Positions 23,800 to 34,798 of a stretch of 64,000 nt of DNA are shown here, piece after piece. The position numbers and the translations under genes are program-made. The number at the start of each line of letters is the position of its first letter. The stretch's first letter is position 1. Source of the DNA: Tetrahymena elliotti 4EA (taxonomy: Eukaryota > Ciliophora > Oligohymenophorea > Hymenostomatida > Tetrahymenidae); NCBI GenBank assembly GCA_000231825.2, contig JH720324.1, positions 209,779-273,778 of the forward strand, written 5' to 3'. The notes beneath the pieces were generated by a model, which searched no databases, was not told the origin of the DNA, and worked only from the letters and a program-made list of their open reading frames with translations.

Positions 23800-26700
23800 A
23801 TGTAAAACGAGAATAAGGACTTATCATCTCAATCTAATTCAGAGATTTCTCCTGGATAATTTTACAATTAAAGTCCAGATAATAACAAGGAGAGTAAATT
23901 CAAATTATCTGCAGCTAATAATTAGTTGAAAAAGAACTTGACGAAGAGGATTGCTGATAGTAAAATGTAGTAATCAGTGAAAGAGCCATCTTACTCAAGC
24001 CAACTAATTACATCGCAGAATATTTAAATGAGATCTCATATTAATAAGAAGAGTAATGAGGATGAAAGCAAGAATATCCCAACAAATGAAAATAATAATA
24101 TTGATAATAATAATAACAATAATGAAGTTAAGAGAAAGGGAATCTTTGAAGAGTATCAAGAGAGATGGGATAAAAACAATAAAAAGATATTTCGCTACCT
24201 GATTACATGGAAGGTCGGAGATGATGGAAAAATCGAAGACCAACTTAAATTGATGATTACCTACCTTTCAATTATATTTATATTCATTTTAGTTATTTGC
24301 GGATTCGCCACCACTTACTACTTCCACCAAACTAATAAGCAAAATATAAAATACTCTATCGAAAACCAAGGTATAAATTACATTTCTCTTTTTCTAAAAA
24401 TATCTAACAGATTTAAAGAAATCCACCAATTATTTAAGCAAAACTTAAATTAGACTATTACTAGTTAAAAAACAAAAAAGGGGTTGCATTATTTATTCAG
24501 TTTATTATTGTTTCATTTACTCTAAAATATCTCACTATGAATTACAGTGCAAAAGAAAAAAACTTTAGTGATAACACTGAATAAACTCCTTTCTTCCAAA
24601 CTAACTTTGCTAAAATGCAAAAAAAACCAATTTACAACTAAAAATTTTATTGAAATAATTTTTTGAATAAAATAAAAGCATAAACAATTCTTTAAAATGG
24701 ACTCAGCTAATATTAGAATTCAACTGAATATATTTTCAAAGGATATGAATTTGTATTAAATTATCTCAATGATATAATTCTATCAAAACTTGAAATCAGC
24801 TATAAAATTTATGACTTTAATTAGATCAGATAATTTCCATACAAAGGACCAAAAAGAATGCACCAAAGAGGAGATCCAAATACTACTATCTGCGATATCT
24901 ATACTGGAGTAATCCAATTTCTTTAAATCCTTCTAAATCTTATTTCAAAAATAAAATAAAATTATTTATTTTTTGCTTGAAAAACAAAAAAATCGCATAA
25001 AAAAGAATGAAATGCAATCTCAAAAATAATTCAAAAATATTTGAAAATCAGGAAACCAATTATAATCATCCAAAAAATACAAAAAATATATTTAGATAAA
25101 TTAATAAAGATAAGACTTTATTTAAAATATTCTTTTACTTTTAAACTAATAAGACAAATCTAATTATTATATTCAAAAATTTAGCCTGTAGAATTTCATA
25201 AAAATCCTGTGAGCTTAAAATGCATAGATTGGTACAATTTTGAGCCTAATACCGTCCCCACTGTACATTAATATGTTTATTAATAAATAATACCTTCTGA
25301 AACTCTTGTTGAAGGCATAGATATCTTAAATTATATATTAGAAAGTCAACTCTTTGATGTTTTTGTAACTAAGATTTACAATATTTATTTTGGTTTTGAA
25401 ACTAGATAGCAGGTATTTATGTATCCTGGGCTTCTATTAGGCTACATACCAAACAATTATACAATGATAGAGAGACCTTGGTACAATCAAACTAAACAGT
25501 AATTTATTTCAATTTATAAAAATTATTTTTTTCTATTTATAACTCCTAAAATATATAATTAAATTGTTATTGCAGTTAAAAATAAATTTTAAATTTACTT
25601 AACATAGAATTAAAAATTAAATTATTAGAGTTATTTTAAATTTATAAAAGATTTAATTTTTATTCATACTTCAAAATTTGCAACAACCTCTTTTATTGCT
25701 AGCTTTAGGATATTTTTTTGACAGTTGAGCAAATAAAAATTGTTATTGATAATTTTTAGTATATTTTGCTAATTAAAATAATATGAAGAAAAAAGAATAA
25801 GGAGGAGGGAGAGTATTAAATTTAATATATTTAGGCAATACTTGAAATGAAAATACTTATATTGGAGGTTTTTTAGCAAAGAGGATTTTTTGATTATTTA
25901 AAAAACCTCCTTAGAATTTTTACAGTATTGAGACAAAAAAACCTTAAGAATTATTTTAGAGGAATAACAGCTCTCTCATTAGTACTTATCTCTCTAATTA
26001 AAAAATACCTGTTTCAAAATTATAAAAATATTTAAGTTTTTGAATTTTCAAATAAAAACTTAAATTTAAAGATAATGATTTAATAAAAATACAGTATTAC
26101 TAAAAAAAAACAATAATTAATTTTATTAAATTGTAATGAAATAGATACCACTTAAATTAGCCTGATAATTCTACCTACAGAGTGATATCAACACCATATT
26201 ATGATGCTGTTTCGGGAGATCGTGTGGTTACAATTTCTAAAGCAATTCTTGCTCCAAGTCCTTCAGACCCCACAAAAAGGTATCTCTAAGGTAAAGGTCT
26301 ATTTATGGGAGTAGCTAATGTAGATATCAAACTTAGTTAGTTTTAAGAGCTTTTTTAGGATATTACATTTTATGAGACTGGATATTTGGCTATAGTAAGT
26401 AACGAAGGTTAACTGTTAAATGAACCAGCTTAGTTTATTAAATAAATATAAATTGAAGGAAATGTTTATGAGTCTCTTTCTATAACTTAATTAATAGAAT
26501 AAAAAGTGTGGGATGAAATTAGAACAAGCAAATAGCAGGTTTTATAATAAACAACAAGTATTCAAGGACTAGATATAGTCATAGCAAGTAGTGTAAATGA
26601 TGAAAATTTTTATTCTGGATAGAGCATAGTTATTATGTTTATTATTCCTAGCAGTGAAGTATACGGGGCTATTGATTCATAAAACTCAGAAAATTTAAAA

Positions 26701-27504
26701 AGAATTTTACTCTCAAGTTTAATTTCCTTTGGTGGCTTTTTAATTGCAACAATTATATGTACAATCTATGTTAAAAAAAAAATTATTTAAATGGTTTCTG
26801 CTATCACTGAATTGAATTAGAGTGCTCTTAAGCTTTCTGGTTAAAATAGTGATTCAAGCACTAATTCTAAGAAAGAAGTTATGTAAAAGTTAAATGAAAT
26901 CTAGCAGAAAGCAGAAAGTGAAACAATCAAAGAATTAGTCAAAGGGTTTGAGAATCAATTAAAGGGTATTTCAAAGCTTGGAAAAGGAGGATAAAATATT
27001 CTAAAAAATGGAAAAAATGTGCTAAAATATGAATCAGCGGAGTATTGTGGAACAAATTTAGCTTAATATATAGACCCTTTGTTGAACTATCTTGATAGTA
27101 AAAAGGAAAAAATGGAAACAGATTCAATTAATTATCAACATGTAAATCCCCTTTAAGTAAACTAAATTCCTGTGAAAACACTATAAAGCCACTTAAATTA
27201 ATCCTATCCTAAAAAGAGATAAAGTGCTGAACCTACATCTGTTATGTCTGATAATCCTAATGATACCAACGGAGAGCTACTGAATTACTAGAGTATTGCT
27301 AATCAAACTATTGGCTCTCCTTTATCAGATATAAGTAAATCAAATCTCTTTAAAAGCAAATTATAAAAGCCTAGTTTCTTAGGTCAAACTTTAACTCTTC
27401 GTTAAAATGAGAAACTAGCAGGAGAAAGTGAGTAAGCAAACTAAATCCTTAACTGCAGCGATATACATTTAGACGAAAATTTAAGAGATGAAGGTTAATT
27501 TTGA
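23800..27504 (+). CDS. dCache-domain membrane sensor, tandem copy 2
   Basis: Four exons: 23800-24370, 24679-24908, 25185-25498, 26145-27504; phases 1, 0 and 2 agree, giving 824 aa from the tentative ATG at 23800. The frame is open further upstream, so an earlier exon is possible. The shared N-terminal block (KRKGIFEEYQERWDKNNKKI, WKVGDDGKIEDQLKLMITYL) leads to membrane segment 1. The Cache domain has ERPWY (R about 364), STPYYDA and GVANVDI. The second membrane segment is followed by KKKIIQMVSAITELNQ and the conserved ELVKGFENQLKGISKLGK block. The tail is shorter than in copy 1. Intron 3 (25499-26144, 646 nt) interrupts the Cache domain between the WY and PYYD motifs and is absent from copies 1 and 3. 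The amino-acid-sensing role is inferred from motifs only. Confidence 0.8.
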
Positions 27505-28587
27505 GTGATCTATCTATTAAAATATGTTTTTTGATCTAATCATTCTAGCTCATTCAGCAAAAACAATAATTAACCAATCAAAATAAAAATAACAATATAA
27601 AAGATCTTTTTATGAAATAATAAATATAGTTAAGGATTACAAATAATTTTAAACAATCTAAAAAAAAATATAAACAATTCATTCAATCTAAATTTCTTTT
27701 AAGTATTTATTACATCTTCTTTGTTTTATGTTGAATTTTCTATTCAAATTTTACATATTTCTATCATAAAGATTTTTACTTCAATATTATTCCTTTATAA
27801 AACTTTACAATATTTTAATAATACCTTTATCTTTTTTATGAAAAAATTTTTAGCAAAGAGTTTTTTCTTTGGTTATTTAGTCTAAATTATCTAAAGATAC
27901 ATTTTACTTTTCATAAAGATTCATTTTATTTTAAGATTATTATTAATATGACCTTTATTTTTTTTATGAAAACATAATAAGTGCTTTGTTTTTTCTTTGG
28001 TTATTTAAAAAATTGTGTACATTATGTAAAAATTAGCTTCATTTGTAAAAAGGTTGCTTCATTATAAAACCCAAAAATTTGAATGTAAACTTGATTTTTG
28101 AACATTAATCGGTTGGTTCTTTGGTTGGTTATTAAAAAAAGATTCTGAAATTAAGAAAACATTTTTTTATTTTCTTCAAAACTTTTAAAACTCTTAAAAA
28201 ATTACATAGATCTTGTATTTATTTTGCTGAAAGGATGCTATTTTATTTGAAAAAAACATTAATGTTATGCTAATATTCATTTTCTTTAATTTAAACTTGC
28301 TTTTGAGGAAAAATTATTTTACATTTTTGAGTAATTTGGAAAAGATGTTCTCATTAATAAGCACTTTACAACAATATTAAAATAATGCAAGTAAGTTAAG
28401 TTTATATCTTTTTAAATATTTAGGATATTTTTACTGAAAAAAAAATTTTATGGATATTATATTTTGTAAATATTAAAGCATAATAGGTCTTAAATCAAAT
28501 CTAGTTAGATTATTTATATTTAAGCAAATATTGAATTTTTTTTGATCAATATTAGATATATTTTAAATCTATTAGAAATAAGTAAAG
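27505..28587. other. Intergenic stretch with weak internal duplication
   Basis: There is no gene. A segment around 27823-27890 (ctttatctttttta... ttctttggttattt) is repeated in diverged form around 27950-28015 and partly near 28110, giving a decayed repeat of about 125-bp period. Confidence 0.4.
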
Positions 28588-31500
28588 ATGGAAGATTTAG
28601 TATAATTAACTGAAAGATAAACCAGTCTTTAAACATAGGCACTAAACACATAAACAACTCCTAAGAGCGAAGAAAAGAAGCTGGTTTTTTAGCAAGAGAA
28701 ATTAGATGATTAGAAAAATATGCTAAAAAGTGTTCTTACAAAAAAATCATCCAAAAAATTAAATGATGATTCTAATGAAAGCGAATCAAAATCAAATACG
28801 CAGAAGGAGAGTTAAATTTAGTCAAAACAGGAAAAGAAAAAAGGAATATTTGAAGAATACTAAGAAAAATGGAATAAAAATAATAAAAACATCTTTAGGA
28901 AATTAATTATTTGGAAAGTAGGTGATGATGGTAAAATTGAAGATCAATTAAAGTTGATGGTGACATATTTAATCATTATTTTTTCTTTGATCCTCTTTGT
29001 TTCTGGCTCTATAACATCAGTATCTTTTAATTACAGCAACAAAGCAGTCATTTCAGATATTATTCTTGACCAAGGTATTTTCATTTCATCTTTTTTCTAT
29101 TAAAAATCCAATGATTGATGTGAATTTTAAGGATTATATTTATCATCAATTTCTATATTAATATTGATATTGTTTAAATTATTAATCTTCTTTTGCTTAA
29201 TATCAAGCAAATGATATACTTGGAAATTCAATTATTCAATACTCTAATTAAACTGAAGAAATATTTGCAGGATATGAATATATTCTTTCTTACTTAACTG
29301 ATTTGTTCTTAACTAAATTGTAAGTAACAAACAAACTGATAGATTATAATACAATTAATTCCTTTCCATTAAATGGACCTGGAAAAATGCATTACAGAAC
29401 AGATCCTGCATCATAGTGCTCTATATATTAAGGAGTAATATTTTCCAAAAATAAATATAAAAGAAAAATTGTTATTATGTTTATTTGAACTAATAAATTA
29501 TTTTAAAAGGATGTTTTAAAATTTGGAAAGATCAGTCTTGAATGTACTGACTGGTATTAGTACGATTTAAATGCAGTTCCATAAAATGTGAAAGATGTCT
29601 ATTAAGGAGTGTTTCCTACTTAATAAATAATTGATAGCTTTGATGTCTTAAATTATATTTTAGAAGAACAATTTTTTGATTACTTTACAAGTTAGATATA
29701 GAATATTTATTTTGGTATTGAATAGTAGATGACTGTTGTAATGTACCCAGGCCTTTATTTAGCTAGTTTGCAAAATTACAATATGTATGAACGTCCATGG
29801 TATAAAAATACTAAGAATTTGCACTTAAATGCAAAAGATAATAAAGTATATAGAGTTTTAACTACTCCATACAAAGATGCTATTATAAACAGCATTGTAC
29901 TTACCATTTCTAAGCCAATTTTAATACCTAATGAGCAAGATATAAATAAGAGATACGAAGTAGGGAAAGGTTAGTTTTTAGGAGTTGCTAGTATTGACAT
30001 TGTTTTGAGCAACTTCTAGTCATTATTTGAAAATTTGCATTTTTATAAAACAGGTAACAACTTATTAATTTTTAAAAGAGTATTTTAAAATGTTTGAATT
30101 GATTATTATCAAACTTTTTTAGTAACAAAATATTGTCATTTCAAAATCCATATATTATTTTTGCAAGTCTTGTTTGCTAAGTATGAGTTTAAAAATAAAT
30201 AAAGGGATAAATATTATATGCATCAAATAATGATTAACATGTTTCCGAACTTATAAATTTTGTTGAATTAAAATAAATAGCAAACTTTAGTCAGCTAAAT
30301 ATGAATGAGATAAATGATCAATATAAGAGTCTTGTAACCATAAAAGAATTTGAAACAAGCTAAAAAAAATGTTATTTTCATTGTTGATTTTAAAGAAAAA
30401 AGAAACATTTTTCTTAAAACTTAAAAAATATTTGATAACGTATTTTAGACTTTTAAAAATAAACCAAAAGTAGGAGAGAAGATTTATATGAAATATTTTT
30501 AATCATTTACTTTTTTATTTGATATTAAATTAATTTATTTAAAAAACAAATCAGAATTTATTTAAAAAACAAATCAGAATTTATTTAAAAAAACAAATCA
30601 GAATTTATTTTTTCTATTTTTAATGATAAATTTTAAATTATTTTAGTTTACTAATAAATCTGATTAATTATTTTATGAATATAGGGTATTTTATGATGGT
30701 TGACTTTTTAGGAAACCCAATTAATTAGCCTGAGTAATTTATTAATCAAATAACTGAAAATGGAAAGTAAAAAATAGTAGGGGATATTAATATTAAGTTG
30801 CTTTTGAGGGATGAGGATTGGTAAAGAATTTAGGATTCAGCTTAAAGCTACAATTAAAAGTAGTTTATCATGACTGAGGCACTATCACTTTAAGAGGAAG
30901 AGTTAATAATTGTTAGTAGTGCTAATACTGAAAATTATTATTAATCAAACCATATGATCAATTTAATCATAGTGCCTAAAAGTGAAATTTATAATGAGAT
31001 AACCAGCTAAAATGACGAAAATTTTAAGAATTTGATGATATCTAGCTTTAGCTCTTTTGGTTTCTTTATTATTTTGATAGTAATATTTTCATATTTTATA
31101 AAGAAGAGTATCGTAAAGATGGTTTATTGCATAACTTAGTTGAATTTAAGTGCTAGAAGTTTGATAGATAATTAAGAACAAAGTAGCCCATTAGGAAACT
31201 AAGAATAAAAATTAAATTTATAGGCAGAAGAATAAAGTCAAAAGAAAAAAGAAGTTATGCAAAATCTTGAAAACTTACACAGATAATCATAAAATCAGAC
31301 TATTTAGTAGCTAATAAAAGGTTTTCAAAATTAGCTGTAAGGTATATCATAAATGGGAAGAGGTGAATAAAACTTATTAAAGAATTAGAGAAGTGGACTT
31401 GTTTATGATTAAGGCATTTATTCAAATACATAAATAAGATAGTATGTAGACCCATTGATAGATTTCATAAATCAAAAAACGAATGGTGTTGGTTTAGAAT

Positions 31501-31619
31501 AAGATTAATAAATGATTTTCGAATCTATTAATAAAAGAAATTTATAATATAATTACAATTAAAATTAAATGTAAACAAAAGAAGATTAAATCTAGCAATC
31601 CTAATCACAAATTGATTGA
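28588..31619 (+). CDS. dCache-domain membrane sensor, tandem copy 3
   Basis: Four exons: 28588-29074, 29208-29434, 29510-30053, 30685-31619; phases 1, 0 and 1 agree, giving 730 aa. The shared block KKGIFEEYQEKWNKNNKNIF and VGDDGKIEDQLKLMVTYL precedes membrane segment 1. The dCache domain has R333-x-W335-Y336, TTPYKDA (Y359, D361) and GVASIDI. After membrane segment 2 come KKSIVKMVYCITQLN and a diverged QQLIKGFQNQLQGISQMGRG block. Intron 3 (30054-30683) is unique to this copy, sits after '...HFYKTG', and contains a 23-bp triplicated repeat. The last ~25 codons, including the stop, are also the first part of the 184-bp tandem repeat that continues downstream. It is the most diverged and shortest of the three paralogues. 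Confidence 0.8.
30532..30608. repeat. Triplicated 23-bp repeat within an intron
   Basis: Three nearly identical head-to-tail units of 23, 23 and 24 nt (aatttatttaaaaaacaaat plus cag) lie in the third intron of dCache copy 3. The third unit differs only by one extra A. It is probably a slippage product. Confidence 0.85.
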
Positions 31620-32095
31620 ATTGTTTATTAAAATCACTAAAACTAGTATTCAATTACCAAATTATCCCAATAATTGATGATTATAATCAATAAAATTGGT
31701 ATTTTCTTCATTTCAATAAAAAAATCTAATAACATAATTCCAATTAAAATTAAATGTAAACAAAAGAAGATTAAATCTAGTAATCCTAATCATAAATTAA
31801 TTGAATAATTTATTCTAACCACTAAAATTAGTAATCAATTACCAAAATACCCCAAAAATTGATAATAATAATAAATAAAATGGTATTTTTTATATTAAAA
31901 TGAAAGAAACTAATAATATAATTACAATTAGAATTAAATGTAAGGAAAAGAAGATTAAATCTAGTAATCGTCATTACATACAAACTGATTGAATAGTTCA
32001 TTAAAACCACTAAAACTAGTATTCAACTACTAAAATATCCCAAAAAATTATATTTTTTAATCAATAAAATTGATATTTTCTAAATTAAAACTCAT
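31543..32095. repeat. Tandem repeat, period about 184 bp, three copies
   Basis: The anchors aatta(c)caatta occur at 31551, 31736 and 31920, a spacing of 185 and 184 bp. Each unit contains agaagattaaatctag, then ctaaaactagtattcaa and a late ataaaattggtatttt-like segment. Unit 1 starts within the final codons of dCache copy 3 and includes its TGA, so the array is a duplicated gene end plus 3' flank. Copies differ by scattered substitutions, so the duplication is not very recent. Confidence 0.8.
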
Positions 32096-32767
32096 TGTAA
32101 GAGATTAGATTACTTTGTTACATCCTTATTTTTTAGAAATCTAAAAGAAAGAAATGACGTAAATAAAGTAGCTTATTAGCCACAAATAAATAAATTAAAA
32201 CTTGAATTACTTTCAATTTTAGCTAAATATTATTTATATGTTTTAGAAATTTAAACAAATGTTAAATTCAAAAATAATAAATCATTTGATTTCGAAGAAA
32301 AATAAAACATTATTTTTTATGTATTTTCTAGTTAAAATAAAAATATAATCATTTTCACTTATTTTGTTAGAATTCATATTTCAACAAGATTCAATTCATT
32401 TTTTATTTTAATAATTTAGCAAAATCAATAAATACTTTTTTGCAAATTAAAATTAAATTAGAAATTAATAGAAGTTAAAAAACTAAAATTTATTTCAAAT
32501 TTGTTAAAATTTTATCATATTCTATCAAGCTATTGATTGTTAAGCCATACACATTTTCACACAAAAATATTTCTTTTGGATTTTCTTTGACTTAAATTAA
32601 CATTTTTGTTCACAATCAAAATAAAAAATGAAGATTTTATAAATACACCCCTTTTTTTTGGATTTGATAAAATAAAATAATTTAACTATGTATGTTATTT
32701 TCTTATTTAAAATTAGGCTTTTCAGTAATTAATTTAATTTTCAATATAAAAATCATATGTAAATATA

Positions 32768-33523
32768 ATGAATAAATTTTATTAAGAAATATCCTATTTT
32801 TTTAATGATGTCATCAAACAGCTCGTGTTAGATGATGCTTCCCTTTTTCCTTCAAATCTTAATTTTTATTGTTAAAATCTTAAAAATTTGAAAATAATTC
32901 TTGTTAATTTGAAGCCTGATTAAATGTCTATGAATTATGTTTAAAAAGTTTCTATCACTTTTTCTATATCAACTTTGAAAGATATTAGATTTTTTGAATA
33001 TAGAGATATTACATCATCAAAATATATGATCTAATAATTTAAAATTTTAAGATCAAAAATTAAAAAAAACAGTTTTTTTCTGCTCAATTATTTATTTCTA
33101 GAATAAATTTTATTCAAATAGTAGTAGCTAGCAGAAAAATATTCACTAGTCAAAATTTTACTGAAGAAGTTTAATTAATCCCTGATAACAACAAAAAACT
33201 CATCAAAAAAAGCATGCTGTAAAATAAGAATTTCAGATTTTAAAATAATTGAAGATGGATGAGCTGTAAAAAGATGAATGATTGGTTTTAGTTAGCTAAA
33301 ACTCCTAAAAAATTCTGAGGCAAATGTATTTTTAATTGAAGTTAATACACTTAAAAATTTTTAAAAAGTTTTAATAGATAGATCAAGATAGTAAATTCAA
33401 ATATATTACCTGACATTAAATTTCTTTTATTTATAATTTAGAAAATTTTCTTTTATTAAAGATGAATATGTTTACGCGCATCAATTTTTAGATATTAATC
33501 ATTACTTTTTTATAAATTTGTGA
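32768..33523 (+). pseudogene. LRR-like gene remnant, two open segments
   Basis: Segment 1 (32768-33262, 164 codons plus TGA) begins MNKFYQEISYFFNDVIKQLV and contains LNFYCQNLKNLKIILVNLK, the 'C.NL..L.i.L' part of an LRR. Segment 2 (33278-33523, 81 codons plus TGA) is in another frame and contains GFSQLKLLKNSEANVFLIEV and NTLKNFQKVLIDRSR, also LRR-like. No convincing intron joins them. With TGA as the only stop, open frames of this length occur by chance in AT-rich DNA, so the evidence is the LRR-like wording, not the length. It may be the start and end of a decayed LRR gene. Confidence 0.35.
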
Positions 33524-34798
33524 CTTATTAATTACAGTTTGTTATTTTTAGACGTACCAATGCAAATTAGAAGCAGAAACACTCTTATACATAAAATCTT
33601 AATTACATTTAAATTTACAATTAAATAAAAAATTAATTTGAACATGAACATTTTTTGTGGATTGCCTTGAATAAGAAAAACAAGATCTATCAGTTTTTCA
33701 ATTTCCATCTTTATTTCTAAAAAATCGAATAAAAAATGACTTACATATATTTGGCCAAATAGAAATCTTAAATAGTATTTTTACTAAATTTGTAAGTTAG
33801 GGTGAAAAATTCAGATAAGTTAAGATGGATTAATTAATCAAATTAAAAACTAAACATGTAATTTAAAACAAACACAAAAAAGATTCAAAATTTTGATAAA
33901 AAATATTCAAAATTTACATGAAATATATTTAAATCTCTCATAGATAATAAAATACAATTCATAAGATCCAAATACTTAATTTAAATAGTTTGTAACTTTT
34001 CTAAAACAAAACTGATTATTTCTAAAAGTCATTGTAAATATATGGGTTTTGCTTTTTTTATGCAAAATAATTCATAATAAATGACTAATTTGAATAAACC
34101 TCTTATCTTCTTTTTTGACTTAAAAAGAATTAAAAGGGAATGAAAATAATTTTATGAATGATAAATGAAAGAATAATTTTTTTCAATCTCAAAGAATATT
34201 ACATGTTAGAAACCATAGAAAATACTTGGATTTAATATTGATTATGCAATATAAATCATAAGAAATGACTTTTATTACAAACTAATCTAATCTTCTCTTT
34301 AAATAACATTAATTTTAAAAGAATAAAGATTGAATGAAAATAATTTTATGAATGATAAATAAAATAAAAATTTCAGATAATTTCAAGAAACAAATTTGGA
34401 GAAACCATAGAAAATATTTGGACTTTGTTTTGATTATGCATAATAAATGGCAATTTATTTACAATTGCTTTTATCTTCCCTGTAAAAAAAATAAACTGAA
34501 AAAGAATAAGTTTATATTAAAATAATTTAATGAATGATAAATAAATTTTTTACAAAATATTTTATATATATAGTAAAGTACAAATAAAATTTAATACGAA
34601 ATAAATAGGATATTTGATGGCTTTGTTAATTATTAAAAATGTTTAGAATATTATTAAAGATTTAATAAATTAGTTAGTATTTTAGTTTTAGATTCAATTT
34701 TTTATTTTAAATTAACTCCCTAATTGATAATGCTAGTTGTAGACATTGCTTTATCTTAACTTAAGATTCTTTGGATTATTTCATTTTATTGAATGTAA
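33524..34798. other. Gene-free stretch holding a diverged tandem repeat
   Basis: No coding region is supported. The right two-thirds is occupied by the diverged repeat at 34138-34545. The far right end is the 3' flank of the minus-strand B-box-like gene. Confidence 0.45.
34138..34545. repeat. Diverged tandem repeat, period about 180-195 bp
   Basis: The segment gaatgaaaataattttatg aatgataaat starts at 34138 and again at 34332, with a weaker third copy aligned at about 34521. The first two are followed by a matching 'gaaaccatagaaaatacttgga' and 'tgattatgcataataaat' block. Noncoding; copies are diverged. Confidence 0.6.

Noticed and set aside
24004..24243. Minus-strand ORF opposite dCache copy 2
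   Set aside because: It is a shadow of the Asn-rich N-terminal exon (AAT/AAC codons read backwards as Ile/Val).
26939..27127. Minus-strand ORF opposite the end of dCache copy 2
   Set aside because: The plus strand here encodes the conserved KGFENQLKGISKLGK block, so the reverse ORF is a shadow.
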